Shown here: one piece after another, positions 21,859-34,582 of the stretch
How positions within the stretch are numbered: position 1 is the first letter of the stretch
Layout of the letters: each line of letters begins with the position of its first letter
Assembly (NCBI GenBank): GCA_947561395.2
Contig: OX387182.1
Coordinates: forward strand, 44,571,949 to 44,635,948
Length of the DNA: 64,000 nt
Reading direction: 5' to 3'
DNA from: Buxus sempervirens
Taxonomy: Eukaryota; Streptophyta; Magnoliopsida; Buxales; Buxaceae
Translations under genes and position numbers: made by a program
Notes under the pieces: generated by a model
What the model was told of the DNA's origin: nothing
The model's input: the letters and a program-made list of their open reading frames with translations, nothing else
Databases searched by the model: none

Positions 21859-22973
21859 TAAAAATACGGTTCTGACTCTAAATACACCTAGAGGGGGTGA
21901 ATAGGTGTAAACGACTGTGAAATAAAATTTCTACTAATTAAAGACAAGTCCTCAATTAATAGGCATGCACAAGCCTTAGAAAAATAACAATAATTACGTT
22001 ATCTAATGTCACACAAAATTGCAAGAGAATAAATAATAAGTAAATCGACACAAGCAATTTTGATGACGAAGGGAAAACTCTAAGAGAACTCTCAAAGAGA
22101 AAAACCCTTTGGGCTATCAGGAGCCACTTCAAAAATTTCACCATAAGAAGAAGACTTACAAACAGTGGTTCAGACGACCCAACATAGACTCTAACTCACA
22201 ATGTAAGTATCTGAAGAATTATTCAGATTTGCAACCTTGCAATGATCTAGAACTCTGAATATCTTCTTCGTGAAATGCCAAATGAACTCGCTCAGCAATC
22301 GTAAGAACTCCCATGAGCAAACTCTCCAACCCGGAACTCCAAAGTAAGAGAAGAAGGAAGAAAAGAAGTTTTGATGGCTCAAAAGTAGAAAATAAGGAGA
22401 GAAGTTTCTCTTCCTCACACAAGATGATTTAGGGTTCCAAAAACGACTCAAGAGTTGTTTTGGAACGTCTTAAGAATACTTATATAGGTTAGGAAGAAGT
22501 TTAGAGAAAGTTGGATTTGATTTAGAAAAGATCAGAATTTTATAAGTGAATTTACGACTTGAACGTTCAAACGGTCATTGAAAGCGGCTCTCATGTTCTA
22601 TACGTAAAAACAACTTATAACGTTTCGTTCGAACAAAGCTCTCATGCCAGGTTACATATACACGAACGTTCGAACGTCGGCTCTAACGGTCTCGAACGCC
22701 ACTCTCAGGTTTCTCTACAAACAAGGAACGTTCGAACGGCCACTCTCATGCTCTTGAACGCTACTCTTGGGTTTCTCTGCAACTGTATTTTGCACTGAAT
22801 GTTCAAACAGTGCTTCAAACACTATCTAACATCAATCATAAATTCTTCAATTTGACTTCGATTTTGACGCCGTTTGAACTGTGACTTCTATAACTTATGC
22901 TAACCAACTTAAATACCTTAAACACATACTTTTTGACACAGAATTAAGCCAAACTAAAATATTAAACCTAACA
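21859..22973. mobile_element. LTR-like insertion of 1.1 kb with GTTCGAAC array
   Basis: Flanked by GTAGA (21854-21858 and 22974-22978). The insertion begins TAAAAATACGG, contains the CTAGAGGGGGTGAATAGG word seen at the start of some plant repeats, and ends TTAAACCTAACA. The start TA rather than TG makes LTR status uncertain. From 22559 to 22810 it holds an array of self-complementary GTTCGAAC words. It lies inside the outer solo LTR. Confidence 0.45.
22554..22815. repeat. array of GTTCGAAC palindromes
   Basis: GAACGTTCAAACGG, CGTTCGAACAAAG, GAACGTTCGAACGTC, TCGAACGCC, GAACGTTCGAACGGCC and GAATGTTCAAACAG recur at irregular spacing, alternating with CACTCTCATG/CTCTCAGG words. The core TTCGAA is its own reverse complement. 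Confidence 0.7.
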
Positions 22974-24404
22974 GTAGAACAAGTAGTGTGAAATATATCA
23001 GGTTTAGTGTTCTATTCAGAAGATTTGTATTAAAAGTATTTTGATTTGGTGAAAAACCATGTTTTGATTTGTTGGGATTGATTTGATATGTTGTATAGAT
23101 GATATTGGATGTATTGGAAGTGATTTGAAGCAATAGAATTATATCTAAAGATTTAAAATAAGAAAAATTAGGATTTTCTGAAAATTTCATGAACTAGAAA
23201 CTTGGCCGAGCTCCCAAAGTGCTGCTCGAGCAATCCCTTGAGCGCCCATGTGTTTTGATAGATTGCCCGACAGGGTCAAGCACCCATGTCGAGAACCAGT
23301 TTAAAACTTGGACTATAGAAGCCGCCCGACATGCCACCCGAGTGTAGGGTTGAGTGCTCAACTCTATTTTTCTAAATTTGGTGATTTTTTTTGTAATTTT
23401 CAACTACGAAATGATTTTAGTTAAATCCAACCCATGTACCAATAAAAAATAGGTGTTTGTGAGTTGTTTTCACTGGTCAATTGTTTAAATACAATTTTAT
23501 AAAGATTTTGGGTACTTTTTACTGAAATAGGTCTTGCTTTGGTTCTAAAGAGACTTTTGGTTCCAAACTTTGTTTTAAATTAAATTTGTTGATTTCCTCA
23601 CTTGTATAAGTTAGTTTTATATGTGTTTAAGTGGTGGAATTGATCAGAAATGTTTTATACGAGATTTGGGCATGTTGAGCTTATAATTTGAATTTGAAAG
23701 AGCTTTGATTACTATATATGCCACTAGGCACTCTATGGTTTTATATTGCTATTGAAGTATAGTTTGAAAGTGTCTAGTGGGCATAGTGGAGTATGTATCC
23801 ATAATGTCATGCTATATAGTGAAAGAGTATTTCCTTTGTTTGAGTAATTTTGCTTTACGATTGCGCTTTTTTTGCAAGTTAGTTTGTATTGAAAGGTTTT
23901 CACATACAATAGGGACTCATTTCAGATTTAGTTTGCTAGTGAGGCTGTAAAACCCCGACCATGATTATATCTTAATTATTAAGTTTAATTATTTAAAGTG
24001 GAATTATTAGACTGATTAAGTACTTGTGTTATAAAGATGAGGTGGATGTCGATCATGCTTGAGAATTTGGGGAAACAAATAGAACTTTATTGAAGGTTAT
24101 TAAGGTAAGCTTAACTAAGGTTATGTTTAAATTTCAATTGGCTAAGGTATCCTCCAATTAGTTCTAGTGAATTGGAAATCAAATTCTAAAAAATTGAAGT
24201 TAAATGTGAAAATTAGTCTTGATGTGTAGACCTTGAATCGCGCGTGGAGCTAAATTCTGCAAAAACCATTTAATAAAGGTTTAACACCCGAACATCCAAC
24301 TTTAACGTTCGTGCATCCAGTAAAAAATTCCAGATTTATTATTTTGTGCCCAAATTTGAATTTGCAATACTTCTAGATCATTCTTGAACCCTCATTAACA
24401 CCAA

Positions 24405-24895
24405 TTTGGCCCAAGTATACCTAAAATACCTTCCAAATATACCTAAAGTACCTTCTAAGTATACCCAAGGTACCCTCCCAAATAACACTAAAGTACCCTC
24501 TTGTATTACCTAAGGTACACCCCTTCTATACTTAAGTTACACCCCTTGTATTACCTAAGGTACCCCCATTGTATACCTAAGGTACACCCATATATTACCC
24601 AAGGTACCACCCAAGTATACCTAAGGTACACTCATGTATTACCTAAAGTACACTCACGTATTACCCAATGTACCACCCAAGTATACCTAAGGTACACCCA
24701 TGTATCACCTAAAGCACACTCATGTATTACCCAATGTACCACCCAAGTATACCTAAGGTACACCCATGTATTGCCCAAGGTACACCCATGTATTGCCCAA
24801 AGTACCACCAAAATATTACCTAAAGTACTCCCCCCCAATTATACCTAAAGTACCCCCCAAGTATACTTAAGGTACACCCCTTGTATTACCTAAGG
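24405..24895. repeat. CTAAGGTAC minisatellite, left part
   Basis: About 22 copies of a 21-23-bp unit, typified by GTATTACCTAAGGTACACCC alternating with GTATACCTAAGGTACCACCC. The array continues at 28117 after the solo LTR that is inserted in it. Confidence 0.85.
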
Positions 24896-24899
24896 TACG

Positions 24900-27800
24900 T
24901 GTAAGCACCTCATTTTTGCGCTCCCGGAAAAGCCGGAAATGCAAAACCCGGCTAAAAAGGCAAACCCTAAGGGGTGAAAATTTGACTTTTTGATCCAGTG
25001 ATAATTTTCCATCTTGCTTTATCTCAGTGAATAGAGAATCCCGACACGAGTCCAACGCAACTGAGCTTGTTGGAATCGGAATCCGGATGAAGGTTCTGCA
25101 GGCCGGTCAAACTTAAAGGGGAGCTGAAAGTTGACTTTTTCTCGAACCCCGTGCCAAGTGCTTATCCCTATGTCATTGGATAGAGGGCTCTGATACGAGT
25201 CTAACGCAATTGAGTTTGCTCAAATCGGAGTTCGGATGAAAGAGATATGAGCTGTCGAAGTTTCCGAGCAGCAAAACTAGAAACTGCCCACGTGGCGCAG
25301 AAACTGCACACGTGGCAGCCAACGCAGCAAAATATCTCGGGGACTAAATTTTAAATATCCAAAATTTGCTAAAAATCTCAGGGACTAAACCAAAATTCGC
25401 AGGGACCAATCCGTAATTGTTCAAAAGTGTCGAATCGGTCAAGTCGAAGGGCAAATCCGTAATTTTTTGATTTATATCCGACCAAACATGCCGGATACAC
25501 TTGCTCTTCTTCATATCCGGACTCAAATACCGGATACAAGGAGATTTTCGCGCGAGATTCACGCCGATCGCCCGACAAGTTCGCGGTGGCATTTAATTTT
25601 CGAATAATTATGTTATGTATCCGGTATTAAATGTCGGATACAAAAAAGCATCTGTGTAACTGGCCATGGAGGCCGGCTATGAAGAAGGCTTAGTGTATCC
25701 GGCCTGAGTTGCCGGATACATTAAGTTTGCCTATAAATGGCAAACAGCAGCTCATTTCCGGGGGTTGGCTCCTTTCGCGATTTTCCAAGCTTTCTTTCAC
25801 CACTTTTCCTCGTTCGAAACCTTCAACCTTCTACTCTCTTTGCCCTCCACCACCTTGCCATACCACCTAAAGTGCATTCACCCTTGCTTCCCTCTTCTTC
25901 TTCCTCACTTTCTGGAGCAAGCTAAAGGAGTCTAGCTGCTGGTGGAGTGGAGCTTGAGCACCAGAGGACTTGCCAGCCACATTTTGGCCTCAAGGAGGAG
26001 TCTTCACCCTGTGCAAGAGCTTAAGAACCTTCAGGTAAGGTTCTTCATCACTTTATGTAATACATATATTAAAATGGGTTTTTTAAGGAGTTCAAGGAAT
26101 CTGATCTCCCACTGCTGTATGGCTGTGTTAGTGTTTCTTTGCATGCATTTTCTTCCATGGCTTGGTAATATAGTGGTCTCCAAGGGCAAGGGAGACCCCA
26201 TGCATGATTTTCTGATAGAATGAGAAGCTTTGTTGTCCCATTCTAAGCCACCAAGGGTGCTGTTTTGAGGGCCTCGGTTACTCAATGAAGGGAGCATGTT
26301 CCCTCATGCAAGGCATGTCTAATGTATCCCTATGTAAACCCCCTTCTCTCACCCTTCTCTACATTTTCGTGGGTTTAAGTATAAAGTCTTGGGTTTAGAC
26401 GTTGCTAAGAGGGGGACGAAATGCATGTTAGATCACGGTTCATCCCCATTGGTCTTCTCGCATGTATTGGGTTTACTTTGCTGATTTCCTTATTTCTCGC
26501 ATGCTGTGTGGATCTTTTTTCTGATTGTTGGTGACAAGTGCTAGGCTTATTTATTTGCATTCGTTTATTTATGCATGTTAAATCATCTCCTTGCATGCAT
26601 ACACGTTAAGCATGTTAATCCCCCATGCAGCGGTTGTACCCTGGGTTAAAGTATTGAGCATGCATGTTTTGATTCAAAGGGTTCTCTATGGACCTTTGTT
26701 CTGTGCTGTGAGGGAGTTTCAGAGACCAAAGCAGGGACACCTTGGTCCCTGCCATGTTGGCGTACATGATCCCAAGTGGAAGAGACAACCCGGATGCCTC
26801 TTCCCCCCATGGCCTTTGTTATGAAAACCCCCAAAAGAGACCAAAAGCAAGCTCACCCCCATGTCTGAACCACTGTGGGTCCACCCGGGGCCCACACCAT
26901 TGCTAGAATACCCCTGGAAGACTCAGAAACCCAACCCCCTTGGAAAAATCTGAAAAAACAGCTTCTGTGTGTTGATCCGGCAACTCAGGTCGGATCAACA
27001 GGGACCTGCTTGTAACCGGCCAAGAAGGCCGGATACATGGGTCCCTGTGTGTAGCCGGCATCTCAGGCCAGCTACATTACCGAAATCTCATTTTTCCATT
27101 TTGCTTAGTTCTGTGCAACTTTCTTACTCTTCCAATCGAACCGGATGAACCAGTAGGGTTTCCAGGTCACCCGGAGACCCAACATGGGACCTGGACCACG
27201 GTCCAATTTGGAAACACTAGTGGGCCTTCCAACGGGGCCCACCAAGCCCGGTAAACCTTAAATCATGCAAATGAATAAGTCAAGTAAAATGAACTAATTG
27301 AATCGGGTGGGCCAAACCCAATGCGGCCCATCCAAACCTTGTTTTGTAAATTAATGCATGAACTGCGTGGTTTGGCCGAGACCACGGGCAAGGGCCTATC
27401 GGGCCCACCAAAGCCCACTAGTCAACCCAAGTTGGGATGCAAGCCCTATACTTCTAGAGCTTAGGCTTCCAAGCCTAAACATTGGGCTATGGGCCCCAAG
27501 CCCAATGACCAATCCACTTTGGCACAAATTAAGAAAAATGATCAAATACTTTGGCATCCACCATGGGGGCCCACCAAGGGCCCACAAACCAAGGCAGACT
27601 CACCCCTTTGTATAAAAATCACATAAAGCTCCAACTTAAAACTAAGTAAAATCAATTCACTTCACCAAAGCCCACAAGGCCTCCTGGGCTTAAACAGAGG
27701 CCCACATGGGCACATGGGCTTAACCAAGCCCACCAGGGATACCGTGGGCCTTCCAACAGGGCCCACCCAATCAGACTCAGATCACCTAAATTAAGCAAAT

Positions 27801-28116
27801 ATAAAATCAACTAAAGGGACCCACACCACTCAGGTGGTCCCGCCAAGACTTAACTAAAATACATGCTGGATTAGGAATCGGGTGAGAACCAAATAGCAAG
27901 CTGACTCAAACCAGGGAACCCACGGGACCCGTCATCCGATGGGGCGGTTTGGGGTGTCTACGGACTTCCTCAAACCGCAACCGAGAACTGACTTAGAATC
28001 TCAAGCCGCAGACCAAAAGCTCAATAGACAAGATTAGGCACCCAGGTGTCCGCCTGCACCCCATCAGGCGGTGATGACTCCGAAATTCCCCGTTCCGCGT
28101 TTCCCACGCGCGCACA
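24900..28116 (+). mobile_element. third-level solo LTR, Ogre-type (TGTAAGCACC family), 3.2 kb
   Basis: It begins TGTAAGCACCTCATTTTTGC and ends CCCACGCGCGCACA, with GTACG at 24895-24899 and 28117-28121 as TSD. It is closely similar to the 5' LTR at 51080-54238, which has a PBS and Ogre coding region, so family assignment is firm. TATCCGG/CCGGATA motifs lie at 25474-25720, just before CCTATAAATGGCAAAC (near 25731), the probable promoter, and again at 26970-27080. No internal region. Confidence 0.88.
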
Positions 28117-28470
28117 GTACGCCTTGTATTACCTAAGATACCCCCTTGTATGGTCTAAGGTACCCCACTTGTATACTTACGGTACTCCCTTGTATTGCCT
28201 AAGATACCCCCATTTGTATAACTAAAGTACCCCTCTTGTATACATAAAGGTACTTCCTTATATAACTAAGGTACACCCCTTCTATAACTAAAGTACCCTC
28301 TCTTGTATAAATAAGGTACACCCTTCAAGCATACCTAAAGTATACCCCTTGGAATGACTAAGGTAAGCCCTTGAAACACCAAGATACCCTTCAAATAACG
28401 CTAAGGTACCCCCCCTCCCCCACCCACTTAAGATTAAGGTACCCCCTCGTATACCTTAGGTACACTCTAA
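28117..28470. repeat. CTAAGGTAC minisatellite, right part
   Basis: Continuation of the left array (TTGTATTACCTAAGATACCC and related units), more diverged towards 28470. Confidence 0.8.
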
Positions 28471-29334
28471 GGATTTAGTGGAATAAAGACTTTGTTGAAG
28501 GGCAAGTTTGAAAGATCAAAAGTAGGGCATATAAAATGATGCCCTAACTAAATTCTAAGTGTTTTGAACCCTTTTTCCTTATTTTGAACGTATAGAACAA
28601 GAGAAGAAGTGTGTGAGCTTGATTGAAAGCTTGAAGAAGGAGAAGGAAAAGAAGGAGAAGAAGATTAGAGATTAAAGAAAAGTGAGCTTCTCCATTAAAT
28701 AAGTAGCAAACCCTTCAAACCAAAATGTATTATAAAAATTTGTATTCTCTCTCTAGGGTTTGATTTATTTGAGGAAATGATCTTGCATGTTGGTTTTTGC
28801 TTCTAAAATTCGAAGGGTTTTGGTTGTATAACAATCTTGTTTAGTTTTCTATTGATTTGCAATGGATTTCCAACCTACATTGATCATATTTCAGATTTGG
28901 GTTTGAGTTCAGTATTTTGAATGAGGTTTCATGTGTTGGATTTGGTGTTCATGTTGATTTGGGATCAATTTCTGTTTTGGAAGGTATTTTTAAGTATGGT
29001 GGGATGTTTTATGATCATCCTACTTGGTGTTAGAAAGGTTAGAAATGGTTTGTATGAGTTTGGTGTTGAAAAGTAGCCAAAAAGATTTCAAAACCCGAAC
29101 TAGCGATTAATCCTGAGCCAAAACCCCCCAAAACAGTCCGTGTTAGGAACAGGATTAGGTTGCAAGACTAATCGCGAATCAGGACTAGGTTGGCGACTAA
29201 TTGTAGACCTAATCGCGAAGCTAATCGCCCCTAGACAATTAATCATGAAACCTAATCGTGAGCCCTGTTTTTGACAGTTTTTCACCCCTTTCTTCTCCAA
29301 CAGTTTCCTAAACAACCTAAACCTCATAATAGCT

Positions 29335-31782
29335 GTAGCGCTTTGAACCCGGGTCAATGCAAAACCGGCATCTGAACCTGAATCCAAGTGCTACTGAGCC
29401 CATAATAACACTATCAATAATACTAGACCAAAATTTAATGATTCAATTTAGGTTATCAGATATCAGAGTGCGGAAATTAGATAGTGCGGAAGTGTAATGT
29501 GTAACATCACCATAAATAGAATAAAGAATCAATGACCATCAAAACAACTAGTCATGTCTGGTATAATAAAAAAGGGTCTAAAACCCTCTCACTCTCTCTC
29601 TCTCAATAACATCCAAAACCATAAATAAATAAAATAATTCATCAATATCAAAGTTCCATTCCCCAATAACAACCTCGACTCAATCGGGGTAGTAATAATC
29701 CTCTGGCACCACTAGGATCCCCCTCTCTTGTATCAGCTGAAAACCAAAACAAAACAAAAAGAGTGAGATACGAATATCTCAGTAGGTAACACGATGCATG
29801 CTAAAAACAATTTATATATCTAAAAGTAATCATTTCATGCTCAAATAAGATTAACACGGATAAGCAGGCATCGTTTAATTAGATCATAGCATACGAAAAG
29901 AACAAACCAGCAATAAATCATTTCTAAGGGTCATGTATCAGTCATAATTATGATAAGAAACTAAGTCTAGAATAATTCAACATAAATCCAAATCAGCTAA
30001 AGTCAAATCAATTTCCTTTAGGACTGTGGTAAACCAAGTAACCACATCCCACCATAAAATAGAACATGTATGAACTCGAATGTGTCAATATAACAATACT
30101 ATACTAGTGTCATTTGTAGGACTCACAAAGAAAGATAAGACTTTGAGAAGACACTCATCAAATGCTATGCTACCAGGCGTCTTATTGGCAAAGCTACTAT
30201 GACACTCAAACCCGAATACTATTCTTAAGATAAGAGACGTAGTCATTGACTTATTGCGCATATACTCAAAGAGTTGGCATGAACCACCAGCATACATCAC
30301 TTGAATCAATACATGGAGATGGCCGCTGATCCACATGTACAGGAATCACTAGCGATGCTTGAAATTACCCTACAGACACGGGACCCTCCAGTGCAAACTA
30401 TCTTGCAAAGGAAGCGCGCTCGCATATGGAAGTAAATCAACCCAAAAGAAATACCCCTTAGCTAACCAGCTTATTCTATGGATCCATAATCAGCTATGCC
30501 CACTAGACACAAACATCCTTAAGGACTCATCTATATGTAAGTAATAGTACCTAGTGGCATATAATAGTCTAATTTTTAAATTTTATCCAAATTTGGTTAT
30601 CTGGGTTGAATCTCTGATGTTAAGTTCCTATCTATAGAAATCTAATCCATGACTTGTGAAATACATTTTCCTAATTAACTATCCAAGTTAAAAGTTTTAA
30701 AGTTCAAAATCTCCTAATTTCCAAGTTATTTTTCAATTTAGGCAATTATAAACCTAAAATTAATACTCAAATATTTTTGTAGAAAATAGGTTATTTGGGT
30801 AGTTAATTCCGTCTCAAATCATCTAATTTAATTGATAAAATCCATTTAAAATCATTTTATTTTGAATTAAAAATCAAATTATAAAATTCACATTTTTCTG
30901 TTGAGATCGCCTAGCACCGATCGCCTAGGCGACCTAGCTAAGCGTCAGTTAAATTTTTCTGAAATTTTTAGTCTCAACGGGTGCACAAGGATCGCCTAGG
31001 CGGTCCCACTAGGTGCCCATACACTTTCTGAACACCTACCCCATCGCCTAGACAATGGGTGAGCGGGCTAAAATTCTATACATAGGCGCCTACGATCGCC
31101 TAGGCAGTTGTGCTCGATGCCCATACAACTGCGGCAAACCGAGTTCGAAATCTGTATTTTTCTTTGTTTTAATCAGTTCTAACATATATATTCAACTATA
31201 ATCAAACTAAATATACATATATACATAGAGAAATCATGCATTAGGATCAAACAACAAGAACACAAAATCAAACGACAAAACGGGTGTGTCACCTACCTGT
31301 TTCACTCGTTTCCTGCTTCTCCCTCTAAACACCAACAAGCTACATTCCTTCACGAATGCAAATCAACTCTAGGATGATGAGAAAACAAAGAACAACGATC
31401 TCTCTCCCTCTTTCGTCTTCTTCTTCTCTTCTTCGGTTTTTCTCCTTCGGTCGTTCGTCTGCTTCAATCGCAATACGAATAGAATAATACGATTGGAATA
31501 CTATTCGTATTCTCCAGGGTATAAAACCCTATTATAATACCCTTGATCCTACGCAATGCACAAACATCACCTATTACATAACCGACCAATTAGAACACGA
31601 CATCATTAAATTTTAATTCTTACTTCGATATCTCACGATCCAACAGTCTAATCTGCGCCAAACTCATGATCTCCGCTATCAATGATATCACCTACGATTA
31701 TAAATTAGTCTCATCAATAAAATCCTCAATAAATATTAATTATTATTTAATTTTATAATTAGGAAATTTTCGGGGTCTTACA
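29335..31782 (-). mobile_element. LTR on the minus strand, 2.4 kb, inside the second-level LTR
   Basis: Read on the minus strand it starts TGTAAGACCCCGAAAATTTC and ends GGTTCAAAGCGCTACA. Upstream of its start, TAATAGGGGTGATGT resembles a polypurine tract, so a short piece of internal sequence may remain to the right of 31782. No TSD is recognisable (ATAGC versus ACATC). It holds a CGCCTAGGCG palindrome array (30900-31140) and TGAGATACGAATATCTCA (29764-29781). Confidence 0.62.
30900..31140. repeat. array of GATCGCCTAGGCGATC palindromes
   Basis: GATCGCCTAGC, GATCGCCTAGGCGAC, GATCGCCTAGGCGGTC, ATCGCCTAGAC and GATCGCCTAGGCAG recur, alternating with GCCCATACAC/GCCCATACAAC. The core CGCCTAGGCG is a perfect palindrome. 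Confidence 0.75.
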
Positions 31783-34582
31783 ACATCACCCCTATTACAC
31801 GAAAGGCATTTAAGTAAATGTCATGTGTATTTTATGTTTCCATTTACTTAAGTCTCTACATGCAAATAAGGTTTTACCCCCCATTTGGAACCACTAAAAA
31901 TACTTTCAAGACTTAATTCCTTACCAATAAAAAGTCAACTTTCCAATTCATGCCTAAAATTCTAGTTTTGCCCGATTTTCATCAAAAACTACTTTTTGTG
32001 TTTGATACCCAAATGAGTGATTTAGAAGCTCATAAAATTTCAGAAAATTTTTTCTACCCTTCATTAGACTACAACCAGAATTTGAGCCCGAAACTCCTTG
32101 TAAATTTGTCTAGAAAAATCATATACCCAAAAAGTCGACATTTTTAACCATACTTCGAATATTTTTCAAGGTCGAAAACTTTTTGTCTCAGAATCCATTG
32201 ATTTTTGGTGTGGTGACTTTATTGGGAATCCTAAGACTATCCCAGTCATCAAATATGTATTTTGGGGATTTTATGACATTCGTTTTGCTTGATTTAGATT
32301 TATGAAAGCGAAGTTGAAAAACTCTTCTATGATTTGACAAGGCTCTTGGCCTATAGTTTTATTGCGGTGGATGAGGAATTCCACTTGGCCTCGGTTGATT
32401 TGGTAGTGGATGGGGAATTCCACTTGGCACATATTATGATTTGGCGGTACATGGGGAATTCCACTTGGCCTGGTTTGTGCACAAAAGCACTGGTTTTACT
32501 CACCGATTTGAATGGTTTGGTTTTGAGTTGTAAGTCGTCTAATTGGACATTGCTCTTAGTGTGGATCCACAGTGAGTCTAGTAAGTGTGTTAGTATTGGC
32601 TTGTTAACGTTAATGTCCTTGTCCATATAGCTTTCCACTATGGGGTATTAGTGAAGCCTTCTTGAGGCATAAAGGTGCTGCAGCAACCACCCGCCGTGGG
32701 GTATTGGTGGGATGTTTTTGTGATTCATATGGTATGGTTCGGCAGTGGATGGGGTATTCTACTTGGCCTTGATTATTGGTTTGGTTGTCACTTGTCAGCT
32801 TATACGTGGGTGCTCCGCTTGCTGAGATGTCCCTAGCTAGGCTTCTCTTTGTAAGTCGTATAGGTGGCAATGGACAGTGGTCATTAATCTAATTTAAAGA
32901 CACGCTAACCCATGAGTCCTACCAAGACATGCTTGCAGTATTTTATTGCTTTTTATTGAACTAATTTCATGTGTTATCCGACTGAGATACTTTGACTTGA
33001 GATTTACACTTTATATTTGAGAATATTATCATGATATTATAAAATTGTATAAATCGCTTCTAGTCATGCATGTTTGTTGTTTACTAGGACTTTTGTCTCA
33101 CGTGTTTTGTTTTATCAGATTTGTTTTCAGATCCTCCTGGTGAGCTACGCATTAGGGGAGATATTGAGGGAAATCTAGATTATAGGTTTGAGGACTACTA
33201 CCACTCATAGTAGCATTCTCCTTGTGTCAATTGTATTTAGTTTTTGGGAACTGTAAATGGATTATGTAACCATTCTTTTGGACTTTTACATTTGGAACCT
33301 TACTTTTGGACTATGACCCTTGTATATGAATGTGCATATGAGAGTGAGAGATTGTGCGCTCTTAGTTGTCTTTTGTACCCACAGATATCATATTGTTGGA
33401 GGTTATCGTACAGGTGTCCTTTTGTTAAATGGAAATTTTATTCCATGCTTCTTTTGCTTATGCACGCTGATGATTACATTGTAATTGCCCAGGTTGATTG
33501 TATTAATTAGGTTCTTTTGGGCCCATAAGTAGGGCTCGGGGACGAGTTGGTGTCGTGATAGGGCAGATCCGGTTTCGAGGCGCTACAGAGGCTCATATAG
33601 TGGGGTTATCGCTGTATGTGGTGATAAGTGGGCTACCCCTATGATGTGATTTATCTTGATGCATGCATGGTAGTATATGTCAACTCCATTTTTTTGAAAT
33701 ATAGCGTGCTAGTATGTGAATTCTTGCGCAATAAGTCGATGTCTAGGGCTCCATATTTCTAGATTGATGTCCAAGGCTTCGCTCATAAGTCACAAGTTGG
33801 CGTAGTAAATGCAAAGTAGCTACTCAAAGACTTAGTCCTAGTAATATTATTATGAATTGGTTTATGACATGACTTATCAGTTTGGAATTGTTCTTGAACA
33901 TTGAGATTGATATTGGTTGAACATTCACATAAAGTGATTTAGCTTGCTTGTATGTTGAGTATGATATTGGGATAATTGCCGTGATTAGCCAGCATTGTTT
34001 TCATCATAGAATTAACTTTATCTTGAGTTGTTATATGATTTGATTTTATCTGTTGAGATTGTATTAGGTATTATACGTTTCTTTTGTCGAGCATGAAAGA
34101 ATGTTATTTTTATATATGAATTGTTTATACATGCAAGTGCTACTTACTGGAATATTCGTATCTCACATTAGGTTTTGTTTTGAACTGACCCACGTGAGGA
34201 CGTGTTTGGGGTTGATCATTAGGGAGGAGAGATTCCTGATTTTGTTGCTGGGGATTATTATTATCTTGATTAGTTTATTTTGATTACTTGAGGTTGTCAT
34301 TAGTTTTATTTTTGATGGACTTATTATTGGATTTGTTATGAGAGTGTAGTTTTACCCTTTTGTTACCAGACTTGGATATTGTTTTATTTTGGATGGTTTG
34401 ATATTATTAGAGACCATGCTTATGATTATTTGATTAATTGAATTTTATTTTGCACTCTGACGTTATATGGAATTATTATGATTAAATTGTTTGGTATTTA
34501 GTTGCTTTGGGCCACAATAAGACTTCGGGTACGGGTTTGGTGCATGTTTTGCATAAACCTGGATTTGGGGCGTTACACCAAT

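Larger units (their letters stand above)
23946..33587 (+). mobile_element. second-level solo LTR (Ty3/Gypsy-type)
   Basis: It starts TGTAAAACCCCGACCATG and ends TTTCGAGGCGCTACA, flanked by GAGGC at 23941-23945 and 33588-33592. Own sequence is about 4 kb once two inserted LTRs are excluded. It contains a 21-23-bp minisatellite (24405-24895 and 28117-28470), a CTAATCGCGA motif cluster (29095-29270), a GGGGAATTCCACTTGGC tandem zone (32360-32780), and an acceptor-like TTTTCAG near 33130. It is inserted in the outer LTR; no coding part. Confidence 0.82.
20483..34577 (+). mobile_element. outer solo LTR (Ty3/Gypsy-type), nested host of several insertions
   Basis: It starts TGTAAATCCATGAATTTTCA and ends GGATTTGGGGCGTTACA, flanked by CCAAT at 20478-20482 and 34578-34582 (5-bp TSD). 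No internal coding region exists, so it is a solo LTR. Its own sequence is 20483-20828, 21533-21858, 22974-23945 and 33588-34577 (about 2.6 kb); the remainder is later insertions. It carries a GAGC/GCTC inverted-motif cluster (23200-23360) and the conserved hairpin-like word at 34148-34165. It is the oldest member of the nest. Confidence 0.82.

Noticed and set aside
24501-24848. 115-codon open frame with YLRYTHVLPKVH repeats
   Set aside because: It is translation of the 21-23-bp minisatellite; a complementary frame exists on the other strand, and there is no independent sign of coding.
24405-24895. Regular short repeats that could suggest a CRISPR array
   Set aside because: Units abut without unique spacers, and the organism is a plant; it is a minisatellite.
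29330-31787. TSD for the 29335-31782 LTR
   Set aside because: Flanks ATAGC and ACATC do not match; solo status is therefore not claimed.
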